In this document: positions 25,348-34,621 of the stretch, in pieces
Layout of the letters: each line of letters begins with the position of its first letter
Position numbering within the stretch: the first letter of the stretch is position 1
Assembly (NCBI RefSeq): GCF_035918095.1
Contig: NZ_CP109137.1
Location: forward strand, 7,876,001-7,940,000
DNA from: Streptomyces sp. NBC_01750
GTDB lineage: Bacteria; Actinomycetota; Actinomycetes; Streptomycetales; Streptomycetaceae
Direction: 5' to 3'
Length of the DNA stretch: 64,000 nt
Program-made: the position numbers and the translations under genes
Notes under the pieces: generated by a model
What the model was told of the DNA's origin: nothing
What the model saw: only the letters and a program-made list of their open reading frames with translations
The model's database searches: none

Positions 25348-26940
25348 ATGAACGACGTCCCCGTCAACGACTCCCGCTTCCCCGGCCTGCGCCGCCGGGG
25401 CTTCCTCGCCGCAGCCGGAGGCGCGGCCGGGCTCGGCGCGCTCGCCCTCGCCGGCTGCGCCGGCTCCGGCACCGCCGCTGACCCCGCCAAGGCAGACGGC
25501 AAGCCCAAGCGCGGCGGACGGTTGCGCGCCGCCTTCGCAGGCGGTGGTGCGAGCGAGACCCTCGACCCGCACTTGGCCAACCTCTTCGCTGATGCCGCCC
25601 GCGCCAAGGCCCTCTTCGACAAGCTCGCCGACTACGGGCCGGACCTCTCCGCGCAGCCCCGGCTCGCCTCGTCCTGGGAGCCGAACGCGGGACTGGACCG
25701 CTGGAAGGTCACCCTGCGCAAGGCCGCCTTCCACGACGGCAAGCCGGTGACCGCCCAGGACGTCCTCTACAGCTACCGCCGCATCGCCAACCCGGCGAAG
25801 GCGTTCCGGGCCAAGGCGTCGCTGGAGCCCATCGACCTGAAGGCCAGCAGAGCCCTCGACGCTCGGACCATCGAGTTCGTCCTCAAGCGCCCGACCGCCG
25901 AATTCCCCAACGTGCTCGCGGCGTTCGGCGCGTACATCGTCCCCGAGGGTGCTCAGGACTTCGACAAGAAGCCGGTCGGCAGCGGCCCGTTCCGCTTCGT
26001 CTCTTTCGCGCCCGGCAAGTCGGCCGTCTTCAAGCGCAACGACGCCTACTGGGACGGCGCCCCCCACCTCGACGAGCTGGAGTTCGTCGTCGCCAACGAG
26101 GAATCGGCGCGCGCCAACGCCCTGCTCGGCGGGCAGGTCGAGTACGCCCACGAGCTCAACCCCGCCACCGCCCGCGCCCACGAGAACAAGGGGCAGATCC
26201 AGATCGTCCGGCTCCGCAACAGCGCCATGCAGGGCTTCGTCATGAAGACCGACCGGCCTCCGTTCGACGACAGGCGGGTCCGCGAGGCGTTCTTCCTGAT
26301 CGCTGACCGCAAGGAACTGGTCGACGGCGCCCTGTCCGGCGCCGGAGAGATCGGCAACGACCTGTTTGGCAAGGGCTACGAGTACTACGCCGGCAGCCTG
26401 CCGCAGCGTGAACAGGACCTCGACCGGGCCCGCAAGCTGCTGAAGGAGGCCGCGGCCGACAAGCTGAAGGTCACTCTCGACACCTCCCCGGTCGCCTCCG
26501 GCTTCACTGAGGCCGCGGCGATCTTCCGCGACCAGGCGGCCAAGGCCGGAGTGAGAATCGAGATCAAGACCGGCAGCAAGGACAGCTACTGGAAGGACAT
26601 TCTCGACTCCGGGACCCTGGCGTCCTACCGCTCCGGCGCCATGCCCATCGAGTCCCACATCTCCCAGCGCCTGCTCACCGGGTCGACCACCAACGCAACT
26701 CACTGGCGCCACAAGGACTTCGACGCCCTGTACCAGCAGGCCCAGTCCACCAAGGACAAGAAGGACCGCGCCGCCGTCTACGAGCGCATGCAGCGCCGCC
26801 TGCACACCGAGGGCGGCTTCTTGATCTGGGGCTTCGCCGACTGGATCCTCGGCACCGCCCGGGGCGTCCGGGGCGTCGAGCAGAAGGCGCCCGCCAACTC
26901 CCTCGACTGGGCGCGCTTCGACAAGGTCTGGCTGGCGTGA
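25348..26940 (+). CDS. Tat-exported lipoprotein, SBP family 5 (DppA/NikA-like)
   Basis: A 530-residue extracytoplasmic binding protein. Residues 15-40 hold a Tat signal (RRRGFLAAAGG, hydrophobic stretch) and lipobox LAGC. Family 5 features are GGRLRAAFAGG...TLDPHLAN, DVLYSYRRI, GSGPFRFVSFAPG and VREAFFLIADRKELV. This family binds peptides, nickel chelates and metallophores (for example CntA). With the neighbouring permeases and ATPase it forms a complete importer, here likely for the zinc-loaded ligand. The next gene overlaps its stop by 4 bases. Confidence 0.9.
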   Translation: MNDVPVNDSRFPGLRRRGFLAAAGGAAGLGALALAGCAGSGTAADPAKADGKPKRGGRLRAAFAGGGASETLDPHLANLFADAARAKALFDKLADYGPDLSAQPRLASSWEPNAGLDRWKVTLRKAAFHDGKPVTAQDVLYSYRRIANPAKAFRAKASLEPIDLKASRALDARTIEFVLKRPTAEFPNVLAAFGAYIVPEGAQDFDKKPVGSGPFRFVSFAPGKSAVFKRNDAYWDGAPHLDELEFVVANEESARANALLGGQVEYAHELNPATARAHENKGQIQIVRLRNSAMQGFVMKTDRPPFDDRRVREAFFLIADRKELVDGALSGAGEIGNDLFGKGYEYYAGSLPQREQDLDRARKLLKEAAADKLKVTLDTSPVASGFTEAAAIFRDQAAKAGVRIEIKTGSKDSYWKDILDSGTLASYRSGAMPIESHISQRLLTGSTTNATHWRHKDFDALYQQAQSTKDKKDRAAVYERMQRRLHTEGGFLIWGFADWILGTARGVRGVEQKAPANSLDWARFDKVWLA

Positions 26941-27890
26941 TCGGATTCCGGTCCTGGGTCGCCCGGCGGCTGCTGCTCGGCGTGGCGCAGACGGCAGCCG
27001 TCGTGCTGCTCGTCTTCGCCCTCACCGAGGCGCTGCCGGGCGACGCCGCCGTGGCACTCGCCGGAGACCAGCCCGACCCGGAGCGGATCGCGGCCATCCG
27101 CGAGGCGATGCACCTGGACCAGCCCGCCCACGAACGCCTGGCGCACTGGGCGGCCGGGCTGCTGCACGGCGACTTCGGCACGTCCCTGGCCTCGGGGCGG
27201 CCCGTCAGCACGTACATCGAGGGCGGATTCGGGCCGACCGTGCTGCTCGCCGTGCTCACGATGGTGCTGCTGGTACCGGCCGGGGTCGGCCTCGGTGTGC
27301 TGTCCGCCCGCCACGAGGGGCGGCTCGTGGACCGGCTCGTCAGTTCGGTGACGCTGGGCGTGTACGCGGTCCCGGAGTTCGCCTTCGGCGTGCTGCTGGT
27401 CACTGTGTTCGCCCTACGTCTTGGCTGGCTGCCGCCGACCGCCGTCGGATACGGCACCGATCTGCTCGCCCACCCCGCGGCGCTGGTCCTCCCCGTGCTC
27501 GTCCTGCTGTCGCGGCCGGTGTGCTCACTGGCGCGCCTGGTACGGGCAGGCATGATCGACGCGCTGGCCTCGCCGTATGTCGCCCAGGCCCGCCGCTACG
27601 GAATCTCCGGCGCCCGCATCCGTTACACGCATGCACTGCCCAACGCCATTGCGCCTGCCGCCCAGCAACTTGCCCGCACGGTCGACTGGTTGCTGTGCGG
27701 AGTGATCGTCGTGGAGGCGCTGTACGTGATCCCCGGGCTCGGAACGGTGCTGATGAATGCTGTCGCGGAAAGGGACGTTCCCGTGGTGCAGGGCCTCGCG
27801 GTGATCTTCGGGCTGACCGCTGTCGTCCTCAATCTGGGCGCCGACCTGGTCGCCCACCGCTTCGCGCCCCGGGCGGGGGTGGCCGCATGA
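26937..27890 (+). CDS. ABC permease, DppB/OppB type
   Basis: A 317-residue membrane permease. The N-terminal segment (LLLGVAQTAAVVLLVFALTE) and LPGDAAVALAG match the DppB pattern, and the EAA loop reads VAQARRYGISGARIRYTHALPN near residue 215. Six membrane segments are seen. The start is GTG 26937 overlapping the SBP stop; the next permease overlaps its stop (ATGA). It pairs with the DppC-type gene product to form the channel. Confidence 0.9.
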   Translation: MIGFRSWVARRLLLGVAQTAAVVLLVFALTEALPGDAAVALAGDQPDPERIAAIREAMHLDQPAHERLAHWAAGLLHGDFGTSLASGRPVSTYIEGGFGPTVLLAVLTMVLLVPAGVGLGVLSARHEGRLVDRLVSSVTLGVYAVPEFAFGVLLVTVFALRLGWLPPTAVGYGTDLLAHPAALVLPVLVLLSRPVCSLARLVRAGMIDALASPYVAQARRYGISGARIRYTHALPNAIAPAAQQLARTVDWLLCGVIVVEALYVIPGLGTVLMNAVAERDVPVVQGLAVIFGLTAVVLNLGADLVAHRFAPRAGVAA

Positions 27891-28672
27891 GGCACCGCGC
27901 CATGCTCGGTGCGCTGATCGTCGGCGTACCGCTCGCCCTCGCCCTGCTCGGACCGCTGTTCGCCGGAGCCCCTGGCCCACGGGCCGCCTCCTTCACCCTC
28001 GGCGGCGAACACTGGCTCGGCACCGACTTCGTCGGACGGGACGTCTGGCGGCACGTGCTGCTCGGCGGACGGTCCGTGGTCCTCGTGGCCCTGACCGCGA
28101 CTGCCCTGGCCTACCTGGTGGCCGTGCCGCTCGGACTCATCAGCGCGCTCACCCATCGGACGTGGCTCGAAGAGCTGCTGATGCGGCCCGTGGACGTGCT
28201 GCTCGCCGTGCCGTCGCTGCTGCTGATCCTGCTGGTGGCCGCCGTCTTCTCGCCGGGATCGGTGGGCCTCGCACTGCTGGTGGCCCTGGTCAACTTCCCG
28301 GACGCCGCGCGGATCGTCCGCGCGGCCGCGGCCGAAGCGGCCTCACGCCCGGCCGTAGAAGCACTGCGCATGCAGGGCGAGACCTGGTGGCGCATGGCCA
28401 TCGGCTATGTCGGCAGGTCGATCGCGCGCACACTCGCCGCGGACGCGGGCGTACGGCTCACAGGCGCGCTCTACCTGGTGGCCACTGCGGCGTTCCTCGG
28501 CGTGGGAGTCGCGCCGGACGCCTCCGACTGGGCGGTGATGGTGGACCGCAACCGTACGGGCCTGTTCGTCCAGCCCTGGGCCGTGGTCGTCCCGGCCCTG
28601 CTGATCGTCGCCCTGACCATGGGCGGCAACCTGCTCTTCGACGCCGTACTGGAAAAGAGGAAACGCACGTGA
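27887..28672 (+). CDS. ABC permease, DppC/OppC type
   Basis: A 261-residue permease with the DppC features EHWLGTDFVGRDVWRHVLLGGR near residues 45-66, six membrane segments, and an EAA-like loop VEALRMQGETWWRMAIGYVG near 160. It is shorter than typical DppC, with a reduced N-terminus before TM1. It overlaps both neighbours by 4 bases, so synthesis of the whole importer is coupled. Confidence 0.9.
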   Translation: MRHRAMLGALIVGVPLALALLGPLFAGAPGPRAASFTLGGEHWLGTDFVGRDVWRHVLLGGRSVVLVALTATALAYLVAVPLGLISALTHRTWLEELLMRPVDVLLAVPSLLLILLVAAVFSPGSVGLALLVALVNFPDAARIVRAAAAEAASRPAVEALRMQGETWWRMAIGYVGRSIARTLAADAGVRLTGALYLVATAAFLGVGVAPDASDWAVMVDRNRTGLFVQPWAVVVPALLIVALTMGGNLLFDAVLEKRKRT

Positions 28673-30207
28673 CCGCGGTCGCTGAGATCAAGGACCTACG
28701 CGTCGAGATCGACGGCCGCGCGATCGTCGACGGCGTCAGCTTTCAGGTCCGGCCGGGGAAGGTCACCGCGCTCGTCGGCGCGTCCGGCAGCGGCAAGACG
28801 ACCACGGGCCTCGCGCTGCTGGGCGAGTACCCGGCGGGTGCCCGCGTGACCGGCGACGTACGCGTATCCAACGGCCTCGTCGGATACGTACCCCAGCACC
28901 CCGGCGCCGTTCTCAACCCCGTACGCCGGGTCGGCGCACTGCTGCGGGACATCGCCCGCGACCAGGTGCGGAGCCTGCCCAGGCGCGAGCGCCGGGCCGC
29001 CGCCCGGACGCGCATCCTGCACGCCCTCTCCGCCGCACAGCTCCCGGAGGGCGAGTCCCTGCTTCGGCGCTATCCGCACCAGCTCTCGGGCGGCCAGCAG
29101 CAGCGCGCCGTCCTGGCACAGGCACTGCTGCTCGGCGCCAGGGTGGTGGTCGCGGACGAACCGACCACGGGGCAGGACGTGCTGACGAAGCGGCGCATCG
29201 TCGACCAGCTGGCTGCGGTCGCCCGGCAGGGCATCGCAGTGGTCCTGCTGAGCCATGACCTGGACGTCATCCGGGCCCTGGCCGATGAGGTTCTGGTCAT
29301 GCGTGCCGGCCGAGTGGTGGAGGCAGCTTCCGCGGAGCAACTGTGGCTTGCACCGCAGCATCCCTGGACCGCCGAACTCCTGGCGGCAGACGAGAAGACG
29401 GGTGACACCCCGCCGACGCGCGAAGGACAGACGGCACTCCAGGTACGTGGCCTCACCGCCCGGCACCGCGACGGTACCGCTAGCAGGGAGGTGTTGCGCA
29501 TCCCCGAACTCACCCTCCGCGCCGGCGAGTGCCTGGCCGTCGTCGGCCGCTCCGGCAGCGGCAAGACAACCCTCGCCCGCTGCCTCGCCGGACTCCACCG
29601 GGACTACGAAGGCGAAGTCCTCCTCGACAGCACCCCGCTCCCGCGCAGCCTGCGCGCCCGGACCCGTGAACAACTGGCCGCGGTCCAGTACGTCTTCCAG
29701 GACGCCAACGCCGCGTTCGACGAACACCGACCGGTCCTGGACCAGGTGGCGCGCACGGCGGTGCGGCTGCGAGGAGCAGACCCGCGAGAGGCTCTTGCCG
29801 AGGCCCTGAACACCCTGACCGGACTCGGCCTCACGGAGGAGCTGGTACGCCGCAGACCCGGCCGACTGTCCGGCGGCGAACTCCAACGGACCGCGCTCGC
29901 CCGGGCCCTGCTCGCCCGGCCGCGGGTGCTGATCTGCGACGAGATCACCTCCGGCCTCGACACAGTCACCCGACGTGGCCTCCTGGACACGCTCGCCGTC
30001 CTGCTGCGAGACCGACCCGAACTGGCCCTGGTCCTGATCACCCACGACCTCGACACCGCAGCGACTGCCGCCCGGATCGCCGTACTGGACGCCGGTGAGC
30101 TCATCGAGCAGGGACCGGCACAGCAAGTGCTCACAGCGCCGCGGCACCGGTTCACCGCTTCACTCGTGGCAGGCTCGGCCCGCCTGGCAGCGGATGTGCG
30201 TCCCTGA
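28669..30207 (+). CDS. fused ABC ATPase (DppD-DppF tandem)
   Basis: A 512-residue protein with two complete ATPase domains. First: Walker A GASGSGKTT (about 37-45), signature LSGGQQQR (about 143), Walker B VVVADEP, H-loop LLSHDLDV. Second: Walker A GRSGSGKTT (about 287-295), Q-loop YVFQDANAAF, signature LSGGELQR (about 402), Walker B VLICDEI, H-loop LITHDLDT. In most Dpp/Opp systems these are two proteins. The second Walker B ends in DEI rather than DEP, which is harmless. It completes the importer and is the last gene of the operon, 5 bases from the convergent YcgQ-like gene. Confidence 0.9.
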   Translation: MTAVAEIKDLRVEIDGRAIVDGVSFQVRPGKVTALVGASGSGKTTTGLALLGEYPAGARVTGDVRVSNGLVGYVPQHPGAVLNPVRRVGALLRDIARDQVRSLPRRERRAAARTRILHALSAAQLPEGESLLRRYPHQLSGGQQQRAVLAQALLLGARVVVADEPTTGQDVLTKRRIVDQLAAVARQGIAVVLLSHDLDVIRALADEVLVMRAGRVVEAASAEQLWLAPQHPWTAELLAADEKTGDTPPTREGQTALQVRGLTARHRDGTASREVLRIPELTLRAGECLAVVGRSGSGKTTLARCLAGLHRDYEGEVLLDSTPLPRSLRARTREQLAAVQYVFQDANAAFDEHRPVLDQVARTAVRLRGADPREALAEALNTLTGLGLTEELVRRRPGRLSGGELQRTALARALLARPRVLICDEITSGLDTVTRRGLLDTLAVLLRDRPELALVLITHDLDTAATAARIAVLDAGELIEQGPAQQVLTAPRHRFTASLVAGSARLAADVRP

Positions 30208-30212
30208 CTACT

Positions 30213-30947
30213 TCAGTCTCCGTACTGGTTGTGTGGGGCCGGGACCGGTCTGGCCTGGCTGATGTTGATGAAGGGGATGACGCCGTCGTTGACGGGGTCT
30301 TTGGTCTGCTTGCTGGTGTAGGTGCCGGTGACTTCGAGCCACGCGTCGGGTTGCATGACGGGGGGAACCTGTCCGGTCAGGCCGACCTTGATGGGCTGGG
30401 CGTCGGCAGCACAGCAGTTGAGGACCATGCGGGTCAGGTAGGGCGCGCCGTTGCGGTCGAGGGTGATGAAACCAGTGATCTTGATCTGCCGATCGTCGAG
30501 TGAGCGTCCGTGGTCGTAAACGGCTCGGCCGGCGTAGTCGGCGACGCTGAGCTTGAGGGGGTCGCCGGCGGGGAGGGCTGAGAAGCCCCAGGGCTTTTGC
30601 AGGGCCGTGCCGGTACGCATCGCGCTGTAGGAGCCCAGTGCGGGTGGGGCGACCAGGATCAGAGCGAACAGTGGCAGGACCAGGAGCCAGGAGATTCGTG
30701 GTTCGTGGTGGGCGTGGCCGTGCTCGGCCTGGTGCTCATGCTCGGGCTGGTGCTCCTGGGTCGCTCGTGGCCGTCGTATTTCGTACCAGACAGTGGCAAT
30801 GGCGGCGGCGATCAGGACGATGCCGGCCACGATCAGCAACGGGCGCAACCCGGCCTTGACGTAGCGCAGATAGAGGTCGGTGAAGCCGGCGCGCAGCACC
30901 GCCACTCCGACGAGGAACAGCACGGCTGCTTGGGCCTGCCGGTTCAC
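30213..30947 (-). CDS. TIGR03943/DUF1980 permease subunit, second copy
   Basis: A 244-residue paralogue of the protein at 14588-15346: two N-terminal membrane segments, a very His/Glu-rich cytoplasmic loop (EHQPEHEHQAEHGHAHHEPR, about 70-90), a third segment ending APPALGSYSAM, and the conserved NCCAADAQPI motif. The His run is longer than in the first copy. The GTG start overlaps the permease stop. It converges with the ABC ATPase gene across a 5-bp gap, so the two operons share a terminator region without any obvious hairpin. Confidence 0.87.
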   Translation of the reverse strand: MNRQAQAAVLFLVGVAVLRAGFTDLYLRYVKAGLRPLLIVAGIVLIAAAIATVWYEIRRPRATQEHQPEHEHQAEHGHAHHEPRISWLLVLPLFALILVAPPALGSYSAMRTGTALQKPWGFSALPAGDPLKLSVADYAGRAVYDHGRSLDDRQIKITGFITLDRNGAPYLTRMVLNCCAADAQPIKVGLTGQVPPVMQPDAWLEVTGTYTSKQTKDPVNDGVIPFINISQARPVPAPHNQYGD

Positions 30948-31954
30948 AGCAGCACCGCCCCGACCAGGGCCGATATCAGGACGGCCACAGTGAAGGTGGC
31001 AGGAGCGAACCGCAGCGCGAACCCGCGGCCGAACGTGGCGGCCTGCATGGCGAACAGTTTCAGGTCGATCATCGGTCCGACGACGAGGAAGGCCAGCCGG
31101 GCGGTGAGCGAGAACTGGGACAGGGACGCGGCCACGAACGCGTCGGCCTCGGAGCAGATCGACAACAGCACCGCAAGGATCGCCAGGGCGAGGACCGACA
31201 CCACGGGGTTGTTGGCCGCGGCATGCAGCCAACCCGCCGGTACCACGACTTTGAGGGTGGCCGCGGCCATCGCGCCGACGACGAGGAAGCCGCCGGCGTG
31301 CATCACGTCGTGCCGTACGGATCCCCAGAACGCCGCCCCCTTGGTGAGGCTGTCGAACGACGGGTGGTCCGGCAGGCGCAGCCAGTCGGTGCGGCCCAGC
31401 CGCTGCCACAACCAGCCCATTGCGCACGCCACGAGCAGACTCGCCACGAACCGGGCGAGGACCATCTCGGGGTTGCCGGGAAACGCTACGGCGGTCGCGG
31501 TCAGCACGATCGGGTTGATCGCCGGGGCGGACAGCAGGAAAGCGAACGCCGCCGCGGGGGTGACGCCGCGGCGCACCAGTGCCCCGGCCACCGGCACGGA
31601 GGCGCACTCGCAGCCGGGCAGGACCGCCCCGGCCATCCCGGAGATCGGCACCGCCAGGGCGGGCTGTCTCGGCAATGCGCGGGCGAAAAACGAGGGTGGG
31701 ACGAACACCGCGATGATCGCCGACAGCAGCACGCCGAGGACGAGGAAGGGCAGGGCCTGGACGAACACCGCGACGAACACGGTCGTCCAGCTCTGCATCA
31801 CCGGCGCGGACAACGCCCGGCGGATCGGCCCCTCCAGCATGACCACGAGGAGCAGCAACATGGTGAGGACGAGGGATGAGTTGAACTGCCAACCCTCCGG
31901 ATCGTCCGCCTCGCGATCGTCAACCCGGGTCGGGGCCGGCTTGGTGGTGGTCAC
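30944..31954 (-). CDS. UPF0718/YraQ-type permease, second copy
   Basis: A 336-residue paralogue of the protein at 15343-16413. It has the same signature, VLPGCECASVPVAGALVRRG, then PAAAFAFLLSAPAINPIVL, and about eight membrane segments. The start is GTG 31954 with GGAGG about 9-10 bases upstream; the open frame continues to 32404 but that part looks like non-coding sequence. No Zur box is visible in the 150 bases upstream. Presence next to the metallophore-like operon fits a zinc role, but this is inference. Confidence 0.87.
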   Translation of the reverse strand: MTTTKPAPTRVDDREADDPEGWQFNSSLVLTMLLLLVVMLEGPIRRALSAPVMQSWTTVFVAVFVQALPFLVLGVLLSAIIAVFVPPSFFARALPRQPALAVPISGMAGAVLPGCECASVPVAGALVRRGVTPAAAFAFLLSAPAINPIVLTATAVAFPGNPEMVLARFVASLLVACAMGWLWQRLGRTDWLRLPDHPSFDSLTKGAAFWGSVRHDVMHAGGFLVVGAMAAATLKVVVPAGWLHAAANNPVVSVLALAILAVLLSICSEADAFVAASLSQFSLTARLAFLVVGPMIDLKLFAMQAATFGRGFALRFAPATFTVAVLISALVGAVLL

Positions 31955-33314
31955 GGGTGAAGTACCTCCGGTATGGAAAGGCTTCGTGGGTTGCCCTCCA
32001 CCCTCAGTACGCCGGTTCAGCCACAACTGCTCACTCCGTGCAGACGATTCAGGTGAACGTGGCCTGTTCTTTGCATGGGTAAGGGTTATGCAGAGGTGCA
32101 CGTGCGCGGAATCGGCGAGTCGCTGCGCTTCGGAGTGTTTCCGGTACAGGGACAGAATGAGATCGATGCCTTCGATCTCGCCGTTCCAGCCTCGCCCTTC
32201 GGCGCGGCCTCGGCGTCGAACGGGCCAAGGCGGCTGGGGTTGGCCTCGTCCCGCAGGTTGCGACGTAGTGGGTGAAGGCTGTGGCGGCGTGCTGAGCGTG
32301 GTGAATCGCAAGCGGCCGGCGGGCGCTGCGTCGAGCAGGTGGGTCCGACCCGACCGGGTCTGGCTTGCTCGCCGGGCATCCGGTTCGACCTGACTGTGGC
32401 TCACCTGGAGGGGTGCCCCATGTTATGGAGGTGTGTTAGTCGAACCGACTTGCCACAACCGCGCGACGTGGGTCGGTCTGCGTCAGGGGCGCGCACGTAA
32501 CGCCCGTACTGCACACGTTTTCGGTGAGGCGCTTTGCGTTTCCACTGCTCTGACCTGGTGTTTTGCTCCAACTGTTTGAGTTGGACCTGTTTCCCGCGAC
32601 GCATCATGTGGAGCGTCCGTGCTCAGGTACCTTGACGGTTGCCCCAACGGAGTTTGGCGGTCACGAAGACGCCGACGGTGCCGCTCTCATGGGAGACATC
32701 AGGGTCGTGTCGACAAAAGGCATCCCATCGGCGTCCACGCGACCGCTACCGCGCGCGTACGCGAGGTTGCGTCGATCTACGTCGAGGCATCGGGTGCCCG
32801 GCTGAGAGAAGACGTCATACCTTCGGTACTCGAACAGGACCGGAGAGGATCACGCCGCCCCGTCCCTGCCGCTGCAAGGGGATTAGATAACAGGGCCTCT
32901 TCACGCAGCGGCCGGAGATCGTCGGAGTCCCCAAGACGCGTCGTCAAGCTGCGAGTTGGATGCGGGCAGCGCGCAACTTGCGACGTTTGCCAATACTGCG
33001 AACCTCGTCACTCGACCGCCGGTAAGGGGCGCGCAACCACCTGGCCGCTGTCGGGCGACGGCGCGATGCACAACCGCCCTGGGACGTCCGGCAGTTGGCG
33101 ACGAGGTATCAGGTCATACGTGAGCACCACGGCTTGATCGTTCCGTCCCCGCACCGTAATGACCACACATCGACTCCGACCTCAAGGCTCAGGCGGTGTG
33201 ACATGCAGCGCGGATCGCAGGCTTGACCGCTACTGACTCGGAAGTAACTATTCCGCTTATTGGTTCGGCACTGTGGAACCGACCTCGAGTGAGGCCTGAC
33301 GTTAGGAACGCCCC
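31955..33314. other. 1.36-kb region with no supported gene
   Basis: No reading frame here has a family signature or a good start. Frames overlapping 32086-32404 on the minus strand (LGPFDAEAAPKGEAG, SFCPCTGNTPKRSD) and 32563-33137 on the plus strand look like random high-GC translation. The first 150 bases must hold the promoter of the permease pair. The stretch separates the zinc locus from the lipase gene and may be mobile-element debris. Confidence 0.4.
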
Positions 33315-34136
33315 ATGCGCCTGCGCGCCGCCCGCCGGATTCTGACCGCTGTCGCCGCTGCGGTAGCCCTCGGCTTCATGGGTCCCCTCATCACTGCTCA
33401 GGCCGACGTCACCGATGTCCCACCGGCCGGCGCGAATGACTGGTCCTGCAAGCCGGACTCGGCGCACCCGGAGCCGGTCGTCCTGGTCAATGGCACCTTC
33501 AAGACCATGGCCGAGAACTGGGCCACGCTTTCGCCGCAGCTCGCGAACACCGGCTACTGCGTGTATGCCTTCAACTACGGGCATGCGGCCACCGACCCCA
33601 TACCCGAGTCGGCGGCCGAGCTGCGCGACTTCGTCAACGCCGTACTTGGTTCGACCGGCGCACGCAAGGTGGACCTCGTAGGTCATAGCCAGGGCGGGAT
33701 GATGCCGCGCTACTACATCAAGTTCCTGGGCGGTGCCTCCAAGGTGGATGACCTTGTCGGCATCGCGCCCTCGAACCACGGCACCTCGAACCCGCTGGCG
33801 CTCGCGGCCGGAGCCACCGTCTGCCCGGCCTGCGTGGACCAGACCGCCGGCTCCGGCCTGCTTCAGAAACTCAACGCCGCCCCCGAGGCCCCAGCAGGTC
33901 CCGATTACACGCAGATCGCCACCAAGTATGACGAGGTAGTCGTCCCCTATACCAGCTCCTACCTCAGCGGCCGGGCAGAGGACGTCACCAACGTCCTGCT
34001 GCAGGACGAGTGCCCGCTCGACATCACCGAACACGACCAAGCCACCAAGGACCAGGTCGTCGCGCAGTGGGTGCAGAACGCCCTGCAGCGCAAGGGTCCG
34101 GCCGATCCGGGCTTCCAGCCGCACTGCCTCGGCTGA
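33315..34136 (+). CDS. secreted lipase/esterase (alpha/beta hydrolase)
   Basis: A 273-residue secreted hydrolase. It has a signal peptide (MRLRAARRILTAVAAAVALG, cleavage near ITAQADV), an oxyanion region PVVLVNGTF, the nucleophile elbow GHSQGGM (Ser at about 123), and a likely acid and His toward the C-terminus (DITEHDQ). Six cysteines (WSCKP, GYCVY, VCPAC, DECPL, PHCLG) suggest three disulfides, as in Streptomyces triacylglycerol lipases. Substrate preference is unknown. AGGA lies 7-8 bases before the ATG. It stands outside the 48-bp-repeat island. Confidence 0.88.
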   Translation: MRLRAARRILTAVAAAVALGFMGPLITAQADVTDVPPAGANDWSCKPDSAHPEPVVLVNGTFKTMAENWATLSPQLANTGYCVYAFNYGHAATDPIPESAAELRDFVNAVLGSTGARKVDLVGHSQGGMMPRYYIKFLGGASKVDDLVGIAPSNHGTSNPLALAAGATVCPACVDQTAGSGLLQKLNAAPEAPAGPDYTQIATKYDEVVVPYTSSYLSGRAEDVTNVLLQDECPLDITEHDQATKDQVVAQWVQNALQRKGPADPGFQPHCLG

Positions 34137-34621
34137 GCGACACCGAACACCCGGCAGTAATCCGGAGATACTGGTCGGCGGTGGGAGCCGGTTGAGACAG
34201 GCTGGGGCAAACGGCACGTCGCGCGATTGCGGTCCGGCGAGGTGATACAGCCCGCAGCAAGAGGGCCTCTGTCCCGCACAGTTGCAGTTCAGAGATCCTC
34301 AACTGCCCCCCAGAGGAACCCCAACTTCTTCGGCGAATAGCCCACCAGGAGATTCTTCGTCTCATGGTGGTACACACGAGGCACCTTGCTCTGGCCTGCG
34401 GAAACGGAACGGCGACCGGCGGCGGATGGCGACCTGGTCCGGGAATGGCCCGGATCTGGGTCTCGGACACAGGACCCAGGCCATCCCGGGGCGTCCAGTA
34501 GCTCAACAACAGGTTTGCCGACACGCCCTGTCGCATGGTTGGCAAGGCTCGGTGGGTGCGGCAAGGGCATTCCCGGTGCTGGCTGCGGCCAGTTGCATGC
34601 CGACGACCGGGAAGTGTTGAG
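34137..34621. other. 485-base gap left of the tRNA-like site
   Basis: No gene can be supported. A minus-strand frame (VPRVYHHETKNLLVGYSPKK near 34320-34380) looks protein-like and could be a transposase fragment, but I cannot place it in a family. No integrase is visible beside the tRNA-like site. Confidence 0.35.

Noticed and set aside
32100..32404. N-terminal extension of the second YraQ-type permease up to 32404.
   Set aside because: The extension is 150 residues of low-complexity Arg/Pro/Ser sequence, and GTG 31954 has a GGAGG site.
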